Positions 7,470 through 15,601 of a DNA stretch of 64,000 bases are shown piece after piece. Source of the DNA: Verrucomicrobiota bacterium (GTDB lineage Bacteria; Verrucomicrobiota; Verrucomicrobiia; Limisphaerales; PALSA-1396); assembly GCA_016200005.1 (NCBI GenBank), contig JACQFP010000019.1, positions 35,312-99,311 on the forward strand, written 5' to 3'. Numbering within the stretch: position 1 is the stretch's first letter; each line of letters opens with the position of its first letter. The translations under genes were made by a program, and so were the position numbers. The notes under the pieces are model-generated. The model did not search any database. It was not told the origin of the DNA and saw only the letters and a program-made list of their open reading frames with translations.

Positions 7470-9716
7470 GTGAAAAATCCTGAACAACGAGATTGGTTTT
7501 TCTTGCGTTGGGTGTTGAGCGCGGTTTTGTGGGTGCTGACCAACCTGGTCTATCGCATCAAAGTCGTCGGGCGCGAACACGTTCCCGAAACCGGCGGGAT
7601 GCTGCTGGTCTGCAATCATCTATCGCAGGCGGACGCGATGCTGCTGTTCGCGGCCGGGCACCGGCGCATCCGCTTCTTGATGTACAAAGGAATTTATGAC
7701 CGGCCGTGGATCAAACCGTTTGCGCGCCTCCTGGGCGTCATTCCCATCTCGTCAGAACTGCGACCGCGCGAAATGATCCAGTCCTTGAAGACGGCGAGCG
7801 AGGCGATCAAGAATGGGGAGGTCGTCTGCATCTTTGCCGAAGGCCAGATCACGCGCATCGGTCAAATGCTCCCATTCCGGCGCGGCTTCGAGCGGATCAT
7901 GAAAGATGTCGATGCGCCGATCGTTCCGGTGGCGCTCGAAGGTGTTTGGGGCAGCATCTTCAGCTTCGAGCAGGGTCGCTTTCTGTGGAAATGGCCGCGG
8001 CGGATTCCATATCCCGTCACGGTACATTTCGGGAAACCGATGCCAGCCAGCGCGACGGCGTTCGAAGTGCGCCAAGCCGTGCAGGAACTCACGGCCAAGG
8101 CGTGGGAACACCGCAAGCCGCGCATGAGAACGTTGCACCGCGAATTTGTTTCCTCGGCACGACGACATCCGTTTCGCTTCGCCATGGCCGATGCGCAGGT
8201 TCGCAAACTGAACTTTGGCGCCGCGCTCACCCGCACGATTTTGTTGGCCCGGCGTTTGAGAAAAACTTGGTCCGGACAGAGCATGGTAGGCTTGCTATTG
8301 CCGCCATCGGTCGCCGGCGCGCTCGTCAACTACGCCGCCTTATTGATGGGAAAAGTGCCGGTGAACCTCAACTACACCGTATCCGACGAGACCCTCGCCT
8401 CGTGCGTGCGCCAGTGCGAGATCCAGACGGTGATCACGTCGAAAGTTTTTTTGGACAAGGTCGAACTCACTATCCCGTGCCGGACAATTTTTTTGGAGGA
8501 ACTGGCGGCAAATCCAACCGTCGCTGAAAAACTGCTCGCGCTGCTGATGAGTTGGATGTTGCCGGTTGGTTTGCTGGAACGAGCGCTGGGTCGCGAAAAG
8601 CAATTCACGCTCGACGATCTGGCGACGATTATTTTTTCCAGCGGCAGCACCGGCGACCCGAAGGGCGTGATGCTGACGCATTACAACATCGGCGCGAATG
8701 TCGAGCAACTCGGCCAGACGTTCGCGTTTAGCCGTCGCGACCGCATTTTAGGCGTGTTGCCATTCTTCCATTCGTTTGGTTTCACCGGCGCGTTGATATT
8801 GCCGGCGGTTCATGGAGTCGGCGTGGTCTATCATCCCAATCCGCTGGATGCGAAATCCATCGGCCCACTCGTCAGCGATTATGCCGTCACGTTTCTGGTG
8901 GCGACGCCGACGTTTTTGCAAATGTACATCCGCGGTTGTTCGCCGGAAGATTTCGGAAGCGTGCAATATGTGCTGGTTGGCGCGGAGAAATTGCCGGAAC
9001 GCGTGGCCAACGCGTTTGAAGAACGATTCGGTGTGCGGCCGTTGGAAGCCTACGGTTGCACCGAATGCGCGCCGGCCGTGACGGTCAACACCCGCGACTT
9101 TCGCGCCGCCGGCTTTCGGCAGGTGGGCGCCAAGCGTGGCAAGATTGGTCATCCGCTGCCGGGAGTCAGCGTGCGCATCGTCGATCCGCAGACCGGCGAG
9201 CCATTGCCCGTGAATCAACCTGGTCTGCTTCTCGTCCGCGGACCGAATGTGATGAAAGGCTATCTCGGTCGCCCGGAAAAAACGGCGGAGGTATTGCGCG
9301 ACGGCTGGTATGTCACCGGCGACATCGCGGCGCTGGACGAGGACGGTTTTTTGCAAATCACCGACCGCCTGAGCCGGTTCAGCAAGATCGGTGGCGAGAT
9401 GGTGCCGCACATCAAAGTGGAGGAGAAGCTGCACGAAACAGCGGGCGTGACAGAGCAGACTTTTGTTGTCACCGGCGTGCCCGATGAAAAGAAAGGAGAG
9501 CGATTGGTTGTCCTGCACAAGCTTTCCGACGAGCAACTAAAGGCGAGCCTGGAAAAATTTGCCCAGGTAGATTTGCCGAATTTGTGGAAGCCGCGCGCTG
9601 ATCAATTTTTCCGCGTCGAAGCCATCCCGTATCTCGGCACCGGCAAACTGGACCTGCGCAAAATTCGTGAACTGGCGGGCGAATTGTCCGCCGTCGAAAA
9701 ATCATCAGACGAATAA
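7470..9716 (+). CDS. aas: bifunctional acyltransferase / acyl-ACP (acyl-CoA) synthetase, Aas-like
   Basis: A 748-residue two-domain protein close in size and order to E. coli Aas (719 residues), which reacylates lysophosphatidylethanolamine using acyl-ACP made by its own synthetase domain. The N-terminal PlsC-like domain (residues 30-210) has box I NHLSQAD and box III FAEGQITRIG, with Ala replacing the usual Pro. The C-terminal ANL domain has the P-loop IIFSSGSTGDPKGVMLTHYN, LEAYGCTECAPAV and DGWYVTGDIAALDEDGFLQI; the last Lys region is YLGTGKLDLRKI. The GTG at 7470 or a TTG two codons earlier is the start; neither has a strong ribosome site. It lies just downstream of a Spns-like carrier gene. 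Confidence 0.82.
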   Translation: MKNPEQRDWFFLRWVLSAVLWVLTNLVYRIKVVGREHVPETGGMLLVCNHLSQADAMLLFAAGHRRIRFLMYKGIYDRPWIKPFARLLGVIPISSELRPREMIQSLKTASEAIKNGEVVCIFAEGQITRIGQMLPFRRGFERIMKDVDAPIVPVALEGVWGSIFSFEQGRFLWKWPRRIPYPVTVHFGKPMPASATAFEVRQAVQELTAKAWEHRKPRMRTLHREFVSSARRHPFRFAMADAQVRKLNFGAALTRTILLARRLRKTWSGQSMVGLLLPPSVAGALVNYAALLMGKVPVNLNYTVSDETLASCVRQCEIQTVITSKVFLDKVELTIPCRTIFLEELAANPTVAEKLLALLMSWMLPVGLLERALGREKQFTLDDLATIIFSSGSTGDPKGVMLTHYNIGANVEQLGQTFAFSRRDRILGVLPFFHSFGFTGALILPAVHGVGVVYHPNPLDAKSIGPLVSDYAVTFLVATPTFLQMYIRGCSPEDFGSVQYVLVGAEKLPERVANAFEERFGVRPLEAYGCTECAPAVTVNTRDFRAAGFRQVGAKRGKIGHPLPGVSVRIVDPQTGEPLPVNQPGLLLVRGPNVMKGYLGRPEKTAEVLRDGWYVTGDIAALDEDGFLQITDRLSRFSKIGGEMVPHIKVEEKLHETAGVTEQTFVVTGVPDEKKGERLVVLHKLSDEQLKASLEKFAQVDLPNLWKPRADQFFRVEAIPYLGTGKLDLRKIRELAGELSAVEKSSDE

Positions 9717-9797
9717 TCCTGAAGCCCAAGCACGTCACGGCGTGCCTCAATCGGCATCCCACAAGGTGTGGTCGATTGGCCCACCACCGTCGAAATC

Positions 9798-10030
9798 CTA
9801 AAAATTGAACAAAACCTGAACGTACACAAAGTCCGCGTCGCTCGAACCGATGGCGGAGAGTGAACTCTTCACATAATCGCCCACGAAGAAATGGCCGTAG
9901 CCGACTTGGGCGTTTGCATACGGTTTGATGGCGTAGCTGGCCAGCAAATCCAGTTCCGAGCCAACATAATTGCTGTCCGTTGGATTAACTCCGTAGCCCG
10001 TCCCCGCCGTGGCCGGTACGCCGCCGCGGC
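9798..10030 (-). pseudogene. C-terminal fragment of an alginate-export-type porin gene
   Basis: About 76 codons that match the last residues of the intact porin at 23247..24740 almost without gaps: both have GSELDL, YAIKPYA, QVGYGHFF, GDYVKSSLSAIGSSDADFVY and end in an aromatic. No upstream part of the gene exists here; homology begins abruptly at RRGGV. It is therefore a remnant of a second porin copy or of a recombination event. It cannot form a barrel. Adjacent are a hairpin repeat (10116) and another C-terminal gene fragment (10525). Confidence 0.8.
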
Positions 10031-10432
10031 GCGAGCGGAATTCAACGCCAAGGCGCAAAAATGCCAAGGTGCGGAGACTCTGTGTCGAGACTTTGATCCA
10101 TCGCTTTGAAACTCGTGGCGCGGACAGCCATGTCCGCGCGTTTCCTCTCTCGGCCTTGGACTGGCGGACAAGGCTGTCCGCGCTCCGGCCCTTGCAGTGC
10201 TATCCCATGACATCGTTTCATTCTGAGAGGATTATTTCACGCGGCAAGTGCCGTGAGTTGTTCGACATCCGCCTGGCGCGCGGCCAAAAATGCGGTGATG
10301 ATGTTGCGACCCTTCCCGGTCATCACGTAGCGGTGCGAGGAGACTGACGGGGGTTTTGATTTTCATACGTTTGATTTCGATTGAGTGTCGAAAGTTGCCG
10401 GTTGAGAGTTGGGTTTCTTGGGTTCGCAAGAA
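10031..10432. other. gene-free stretch with hairpin repeat
   Basis: I see no credible gene here. The stretch holds an imperfect CGCCAAGGCGCAAAAATGCC-type simple repeat near 10050 and the 73-bp inverted repeat at 10116. The rest shows no coding signal that I trust on either strand. Confidence 0.6.
10116..10188. repeat. dispersed inverted repeat (GCGCGGACAG...CTGTCCGCGC), copy 1
   Basis: A 73-bp imperfect palindrome with arms GCGCGGACAGCC and GGCTGTCCGCGCTCC, each arm itself containing a smaller hairpin. A second copy of the same length and arm sequence lies at 22892..22964. It resembles REP/MITE-type mobile hairpins; no gene is associated. Confidence 0.75.
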
Positions 10433-10498
10433 CACACGAAAGGAACGAAGAGCTTCAGTCGCCTTCGTTGCCTTCTGTTCAATCCGGTCCTTCATGGT
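10433..10498 (-). repeat. AACAGAAGGCAACGAAG hairpin repeat, copy 1
   Basis: On the minus strand the unit begins ATG-(6-9 nt)-GGATTGAACAGAAGGCAACG and continues to CTTCGTTCCTTTCGTG, forming an imperfect inverted repeat. Two further copies occur at 19670..19779 and 21757..21840. The unit can be read as a short peptide containing IEQKATKAT in all copies, but this looks like a by-product of the repeat and not a gene. Confidence 0.7.
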
Positions 10499-10524
10499 TC
10501 AGTTCCCGGTTCATGTGGGCACGA

Positions 10525-10828
10525 TCACAGGCTGACCGCGCGGTAGAACTTGTTCGTGGCATCGAGAGCGCCCAGGTCGGTCAGTGCCATCGGCCCGGTG
10601 TAATTGAAGTTCAACCAGTCCACCCAACTGCCTGGGGCAAGCGAGGTGGAGGTTTGAATCCGATAGGGCCGGCAAACGGTGCCGTCGCGGAAGATGAAGC
10701 TGAAACCGGTCTCCCGCGAATACGAAAGGTTGGTAAAGCGGCCGGGGTTGACCACCGTCAACTGGGCCACGCTGCTGGTCGTGCTGCCGTAGGCGTTCGT
10801 GATCACGACGGAGTAGCCGGCGGGTAGT
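10525..10828 (-). pseudogene. C-terminal fragment of an SBBP/Ig-like exported protein
   Basis: About 100 codons in one frame match the end of the SBBP-repeat protein at 19809..21671: the end of an Ig-like domain (GYSVVITNAYGS), SSVAQLTV, NPGRFTN, SYS, GFSFIFRDGTV, RPYRIQ and a closing DLGALDATNKFYRAV. The open frame has no proper start, and homology stops sharply at about 10828, where unrelated sequence begins. It is a truncated copy, probably non-functional. With the porin fragment at 9798 it makes two independent 3' gene ends stranded in one kilobase. Confidence 0.8.
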
Positions 10829-10878
10829 CAAAACGAGTGCTGTCTGTTTTATGTAGGTCTCCATCCCCCGGGTCGATC

Positions 10879-12832
10879 TCAATCTGACTTCAGCCGGAAG
10901 AATTGCGCGCCATTCGTGGCCGGAACGGTCACCCATTTGTTGGTGCCATCGTCGGTGATGCTGCTGGCGTTCGTGACCCACGCGGTTGGATCGGCGAAGT
11001 TGGTGGTGGTTTGCAGCGTGAAATTCTGCGCCACAGCCGGCCAGGAAAGAAGGAGGTCGGCCCCTGACAATTTTGTCTTCAATATTGGCGGCTCCACCGG
11101 CCACGTCACCAGCGCCAAGCTCAAATCCGATCCCGCCGCAATGGCGAAGACGTTGGTCAATCCGCTTGGCACATTGCATTGGCCATAGTCATTCGCTCCC
11201 CAAGCCACGAACGTTCCGTTCGATTGCAACACAAGGCTGTGGTCATCACCAGCGGCGATGGCGATCACGTTGGTCAAATCAAGTGGGACGTAAATTTGGC
11301 CGGACTCATTGCGTCCCCAGGCAACCACAGTGCCATTGGATCGGAGCGCCAGATTGTGGTTATATCCTGCCGCGATCGCCACGATTCCACTCAGCCAGGG
11401 CGGAGGCAAGCTCTGGCCGAAGTAGTTGTCGCCCCATGCAACGACGGTGCCGTTCTATTTTAGCGCGAGGCTATGCTCATCCCCTGCCGCGACGGCGACG
11501 ACACCGCTTAACCCGGCCGGCACGTTTGTATACCAAGATCCCCACGCCACGACGGTACCGTTTGATTTTAGCGCCAAGCTGTGGTAGCGGCCGGCGGCGA
11601 CGGCTCTGACGCCACTCAATCCGCCCGGCACGTTGCATTGGCCATCACTATTAATTCCCCAAGCCACAACCGCCCCGTTGGACTTAAGCGCGAGGCTATG
11701 AAAATCCCCTGCCGCGATACCCACCACATTGCTCAAACCACTGGGGACCGTGAGTTGGCCCCAGTAGTTGTCACTTCCCCAAGCGACGACGCTGCCGTCG
11801 GCAGCGAGGGCGAGACTGTGCGACAGTTTACCCCCGTCCAAAGCCACGAGGGGCTTACCTGGCGCCAGGCATTGGCCATACGATTTATCTCCCCAGCCCA
11901 CGATGGTTCCATCGGATTTGAGCGCCAGGCTGTGGCTTCCCTGCTGGGCCGCCGCGATAGCCACCACGTTGCTCAAACCTGCCGGCACATTGGTTTGGCC
12001 AGACCAGTTGTTTCCCCCCCCAAGCCACGACGATGCCATTGGACTTGAGTGCCACAGTATGACTCCCACCCGCTGAGATAGACGCAACGCCAGCCAAATC
12101 GGCCGGCACATTGATTTGGCCGGAGTAGTTCTCCCCCCAAGCCACGACGGTGCCGTCCGACATGAGAGCCAAGCTGTGGTAGGCACCGGCCGCAATGGCC
12201 ACCACGTCGCTCAAACCTGCCGGCACATCGCATTGGCCCGACGAATTGTATCCCCACGCCACAACGGTGCCGTTGGACTTGAGGGCCAAGTTGAATTCAG
12301 CGCCTGCCGCGATGGCCACCACGTTGCTCAAACCCGCCGGCACGTTGCCTTGGCCCGACGAATTGTATCCCCACGCCACGACGGCGCCATTGGACTTGAG
12401 GGCCACAGAATGACGCCCGCCCGCTGAGATACGCACAACGTCGGTCAGATTGACCGGTACGTTGCATTGGCCATCACTATTAATTCCCCAAGCCACGACA
12501 GTGCCATTGGACCTGAGTGCCAAGCAGTGTCCTCCGCCCGTCGCGATGGCCATCAGATTGCTCAAACCCGCCGGCACAGCGCGTGTGACACGGTTACTCT
12601 GCCCCCAAGCGACAACAGTGCCGTTCGACATGAGAGCCAAGCTGCTAGAGCCACCGGCCGCGATGGCCTTGAACCGGGCGTCAGGTTGAACCAATGGTAT
12701 CACTTCCTTTCCCCAAGCAAAAAGAGACCCGCATTGCGCAGGGGTGGGCAGCAGCCAGAGCAAGGCGGTTAACAGTCCTGGCAACGCCGGAAGCCTGGTT
12801 GTGCATCGTCGGTTTACATTGTTCGGTTTCAT
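10879..12832 (-). pseudogene. RCC1-repeat exported protein, broken by a frameshift and a nonsense codon
   Basis: If restored, this gene would encode about 650 residues: a signal peptide (MKPNNVN..., cleavage after PAQC), about 13 RCC1/alpha-tubulin-suppressor-like repeats of 39 residues (consensus VVAIAAGxxHSLALKSNGTV followed by VAWG) and a C-terminal domain ending QFFRLKSD. Two lesions are visible. A run of eight C (12014-12021; G8 in the coding strand) replaces the seven expected from the neighbouring repeats and shifts the frame. At 11455-11457 a TAG replaces the Ser codon in LALKSNG. The product would be a secreted beta-propeller with unknown ligand. The single-base nature of both lesions leaves sequencing error or recent inactivation possible. 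Confidence 0.8.
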
Positions 12833-12937
12833 GGGATTTCTTTCTCCGATTGGCTCAGGTTGAAATCAGCCGGAAGAGTTACCGGGGTGGGCGGAACGGG
12901 TAACTTCGGTCCACCCGCCCTGCGACCCGGATTCTCG

Positions 12938-13960
12938 CTACCGGGCCGGACGCCAGCCGAGCGTAGTCGTGAATTGCGGCTTGTCGCCCACCGTGCCGAG
13001 CACGCTCCCGGAGGCCGAGACAATTGTAACCTGCTCGCTCATGCTATTGAGCCGCTTGTTCAGCCACACGTCACGAGTGAAAACGATGCTCTGTCCTGTG
13101 GGCGACCAAAAGGCGAAGAACCCGTTGTCGCTGGGGCCCGAAACCGTACTGCCCGAACCCGGAAACACGGTGGTGAGTCCGGAGCCGTCAACGTTGATCG
13201 TCCGCACGCCGTTCGGCGTCCAGTAGCCCACGAGCTTGCTCCCATCGGCCGAGAGCTCCGGCCCTGCGAAATTCGACGCGAGCGGCCCCACCGCGCTGCC
13301 GGTCGCTACCTCGGCCTTGAACAGGTCACGATTGAACGAGAAGTAGATGGTGCTCCCGTCCGCCGAGAAGTCGCAGCCGTTGTAGGCCCAGCTACCGGCG
13401 GTAACCATATCCACCGTCCAGGCTAGGAGCTGCGGCTCACCAGCCGCCCCCGGCAGCCCCGATGACCAATTAATGTCCATGAGGTAGAGCCCGACGACGA
13501 GATTCGTCTCGGTGCTCAGGTCCGGGACGCTGCCGATGAAGGCGACCTTGCCGTCGCTCACGAGCCAGCGCTGGTTAGAGGAGGGTTGGTAGTTGACGAC
13601 TTGCACCGGGGGCCCAGTGCTCAATCGCACTTGGGCGCCGTTCTCGGCAATCGCCAACAGCACGGGGCCGCTGCCGTCGTCCCGAACCGTCAAGAACCAG
13701 TAGCAACCGCTGTGCGACAAGTCGCTCGGCCGAGGGAACTCGCGCCAGTCCAACACCGCGAACAGGTTCTGGATGCCCGAGCCGTCGCTGTTGGCCATCT
13801 TGACGTAGCCGTTCTGCGCGTAGAACACGATGCCCGGCTCGACACTGGGGTGAGGCGGTGGTTTGACCGGTTTGCCGGCCTGGGTGGTGACGGCAAACGT
13901 GAGTGCGCCGCAGGCCAGGGCCAGCCCCAGCCAGCGTGTTGGGTTCTGTCTTGTCTTCAT
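12938..13960 (-). CDS. exported TolB-like beta-propeller protein
   Basis: A 340-residue secreted protein. The ATG at 13960 is preceded by AAGGAAA at good spacing and gives a signal peptide ending VTTQAGK. The mature part contains PD40/TolB-type blades: GCDFSADGSTIYFSFNRDLF, PELSADGSKLVGYWTPNGVR and FAFWSPTGQSIVFTRDVWLN, in which SxDGSxI is the blade signature. Such propellers bind proteins or ligands in the periplasm or outside; the partner is unknown. Its 5' flank (13991-14055) is closely similar to the flank of the HAF-repeat gene upstream, which suggests common control or a shared origin of the two cassettes. Confidence 0.75.
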   Translation of the reverse strand: MKTRQNPTRWLGLALACGALTFAVTTQAGKPVKPPPHPSVEPGIVFYAQNGYVKMANSDGSGIQNLFAVLDWREFPRPSDLSHSGCYWFLTVRDDGSGPVLLAIAENGAQVRLSTGPPVQVVNYQPSSNQRWLVSDGKVAFIGSVPDLSTETNLVVGLYLMDINWSSGLPGAAGEPQLLAWTVDMVTAGSWAYNGCDFSADGSTIYFSFNRDLFKAEVATGSAVGPLASNFAGPELSADGSKLVGYWTPNGVRTINVDGSGLTTVFPGSGSTVSGPSDNGFFAFWSPTGQSIVFTRDVWLNKRLNSMSEQVTIVSASGSVLGTVGDKPQFTTTLGWRPAR

Positions 13961-13990
13961 GATGATTTCCTTTTTTTCGTTGTTCATGCC

Positions 13991-14055
13991 GTTCTAATGG
14001 GTCCAAGCGATTTTCCGGGGCGGGTTGCACGGGGAATTTTGGAAGATTCTTTGCC
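13991..14055 (-). promoter_or_regulatory. duplicated 5' leader, copy 1 (upstream of TolB-like gene)
   Basis: About 65 bp upstream of the ATG at 13960 align with 15434..15497 upstream of the HAF gene. Shared stretches (minus strand) are CCAAAATTCCCCGTGCAA, a GAAAATCGCTTGG-like segment and CCCATTAGAA versus ACCATTGGAA. The last motif also occurs 41 bp upstream of the porin gene (24781..24797). It could be a promoter or an operator; no -35/-10 pair is obvious. Confidence 0.5.
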
Positions 14056-14155
14056 CCCGCGGGATGCGGATTCAGGGCGGGCGAAGCAGGTTGCTTCGGC
14101 CCGCCCTGAGTCGCTGTTTTGCCGGGCCCACCCGCCCGGCCTCGGTTGAGGGCCA

Positions 14156-15400
14156 TCATTTGGGCGTAGCCAGGTATGCGCGCTGGCCGGCGCTGGTGGT
14201 GCCCTCGCCCACGATCTGGCCTCGTTCGTTGATCGCCGAAGCAGTGTCCAAGTCGCTGAACCCGTCCAGGTCGGACAATAGACTCTCCAGCAGCATGGTC
14301 CCCTTGCCCTGCTCCCAGAGGAGCGGACGGTTGTCGAGATCCTTGGTGCGGTTTTGCCCGGTGCCTACCACCTGCCCGCGGTCGTTGATGGCGCTGGAGG
14401 GCCCATGCTTCATCGTGTTCGGCTTCTGCAAGGTCGTCGTCGTGATCGTGACTGAGCCATTTGGCGCGACAACGACCGTCCACATGCGCGAATCCCACGA
14501 CCAGTCATCGCTCCCGACAATCTGCCCCGCGTTGTTGACGTCATGTGCGTGGCTGGCGTCCAGGTAGATCATCAAGTCGTTGATGCCGTCCCCGTTCTCA
14601 TCCGCGAACCAGGGGTTGGGCAGCGTGTAATCCGGGATGATCAGGAAGGCGCCATAACCAGAAAGTTTATAATCAAGCCCGACCACCCATCCCAAGTCAT
14701 TGATCGCATACGGCTCGATGCCATCGGCGTTCGGATGGGGTTCAAGCACGAACATCAGGTCATTGATTCCGTCGCTGTTGCCGTCGCGGAACCAGGTAAC
14801 GGGCACCCCGTTTTCGTCCGTCTCCGGGCAAATCACGAACCCCATCTCAACGCCATTAAGTGGGAAATAGCCCACGACGAATCCCTTGTCGTTGATGTCA
14901 TATGCGTATCCATTGGGATACGCGTTCCCAACCAGGTCCGTCGGGACATAGCCGTTCGCGTCGGGAATCCACACCGTCGGACGCGGTGAAGCGCCCGTAT
15001 TAAGTCTGCATCGACCCACCACCTGGCCAGAATTGTTGATCGCGGAGGCTTCACTGTAGTCACACCCGTTGTCCAAGTCCGTAGGTGCGGCCGTGGCAGT
15101 CTCCCAGACGACGGCGTGCCATTGGCCATTGACCGTCTGCATGCGACCGACGACATGGCCGGAGTCGTTCAGATCCTCCGCGTCGCAGGTGGTGAATCCC
15201 GGGAGCCCGCTGAGTTGCGTCAGCGTGTACGAGGGAGGAACGGGCGCCGGCTTGCCGGCCAAGGCCGTATCGGAAAACGCGACGATGGCCGCCAGCGCGA
15301 TGGCGGATAATGCGAGCGGGAGCTTTTGGGTGTTCGGGGTATTCGCCCGATCTGCGGCAAGCAGCCCGGGCCAGCGAACGGTATTCAATGTTGTCTTCAT
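14156..15400 (-). CDS. exported HAF-repeat protein
   Basis: A 414-residue secreted protein. The ATG at 15400 with AAAGGC upstream starts a signal sequence that is followed by TALAGKPAPV. The rest is built of repeated blades of about 50-60 residues with the HAF-type signature N(D/N)xGxVVGR: DLNDSGHVVGR, AINNSGQVVGRC, DINDKGFVVGY, DVNNAGQIVGS, AINDRGQVVGT and AINERGQIVGE. HAF proteins are predicted extracellular propellers of unknown function, common in Verrucomicrobiota and soil bacteria. The protein ends soon after the last blade with AYLATPK. It shares a leader with the TolB-like gene downstream. Confidence 0.8.
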   Translation of the reverse strand: MKTTLNTVRWPGLLAADRANTPNTQKLPLALSAIALAAIVAFSDTALAGKPAPVPPSYTLTQLSGLPGFTTCDAEDLNDSGHVVGRMQTVNGQWHAVVWETATAAPTDLDNGCDYSEASAINNSGQVVGRCRLNTGASPRPTVWIPDANGYVPTDLVGNAYPNGYAYDINDKGFVVGYFPLNGVEMGFVICPETDENGVPVTWFRDGNSDGINDLMFVLEPHPNADGIEPYAINDLGWVVGLDYKLSGYGAFLIIPDYTLPNPWFADENGDGINDLMIYLDASHAHDVNNAGQIVGSDDWSWDSRMWTVVVAPNGSVTITTTTLQKPNTMKHGPSSAINDRGQVVGTGQNRTKDLDNRPLLWEQGKGTMLLESLLSDLDGFSDLDTASAINERGQIVGEGTTSAGQRAYLATPK

Positions 15401-15433
15401 ATTTTTGCCTTTCGTAGATGGATTCACACGTGT

Positions 15434-15497
15434 GCTTCCAATGGTCCCAAGCGATTTCATGAAGTGGTTTGCACGGGGAATTTTGGAAAATCTTTTG
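15434..15497 (-). promoter_or_regulatory. duplicated 5' leader, copy 2 (upstream of HAF gene)
   Basis: Second copy of the leader described at 13991..14055; its start is 34 bp upstream of the HAF ATG, against 31 bp for the other copy. About three quarters of the positions are identical, more than expected in unconstrained intergenic DNA. Confidence 0.5.
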
Positions 15498-15601
15498 ACC
15501 ACGGATGGACGCGGCTGACTTGTTTGCTCGAGTTTGCCGCACTCTTCCGACTGTAGCCACATGAGCCTCCGTGGTTGATCTCGTCAGAGCGCGGCTTGAG
15601 T

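Noticed and set aside
10525..10828. Short independent protein gene starting at 10806
   Set aside because: Sequence homologous to the SBBP protein continues upstream of that ATG in frame to a sharp breakpoint at 10828, so it is a gene fragment and not a gene.
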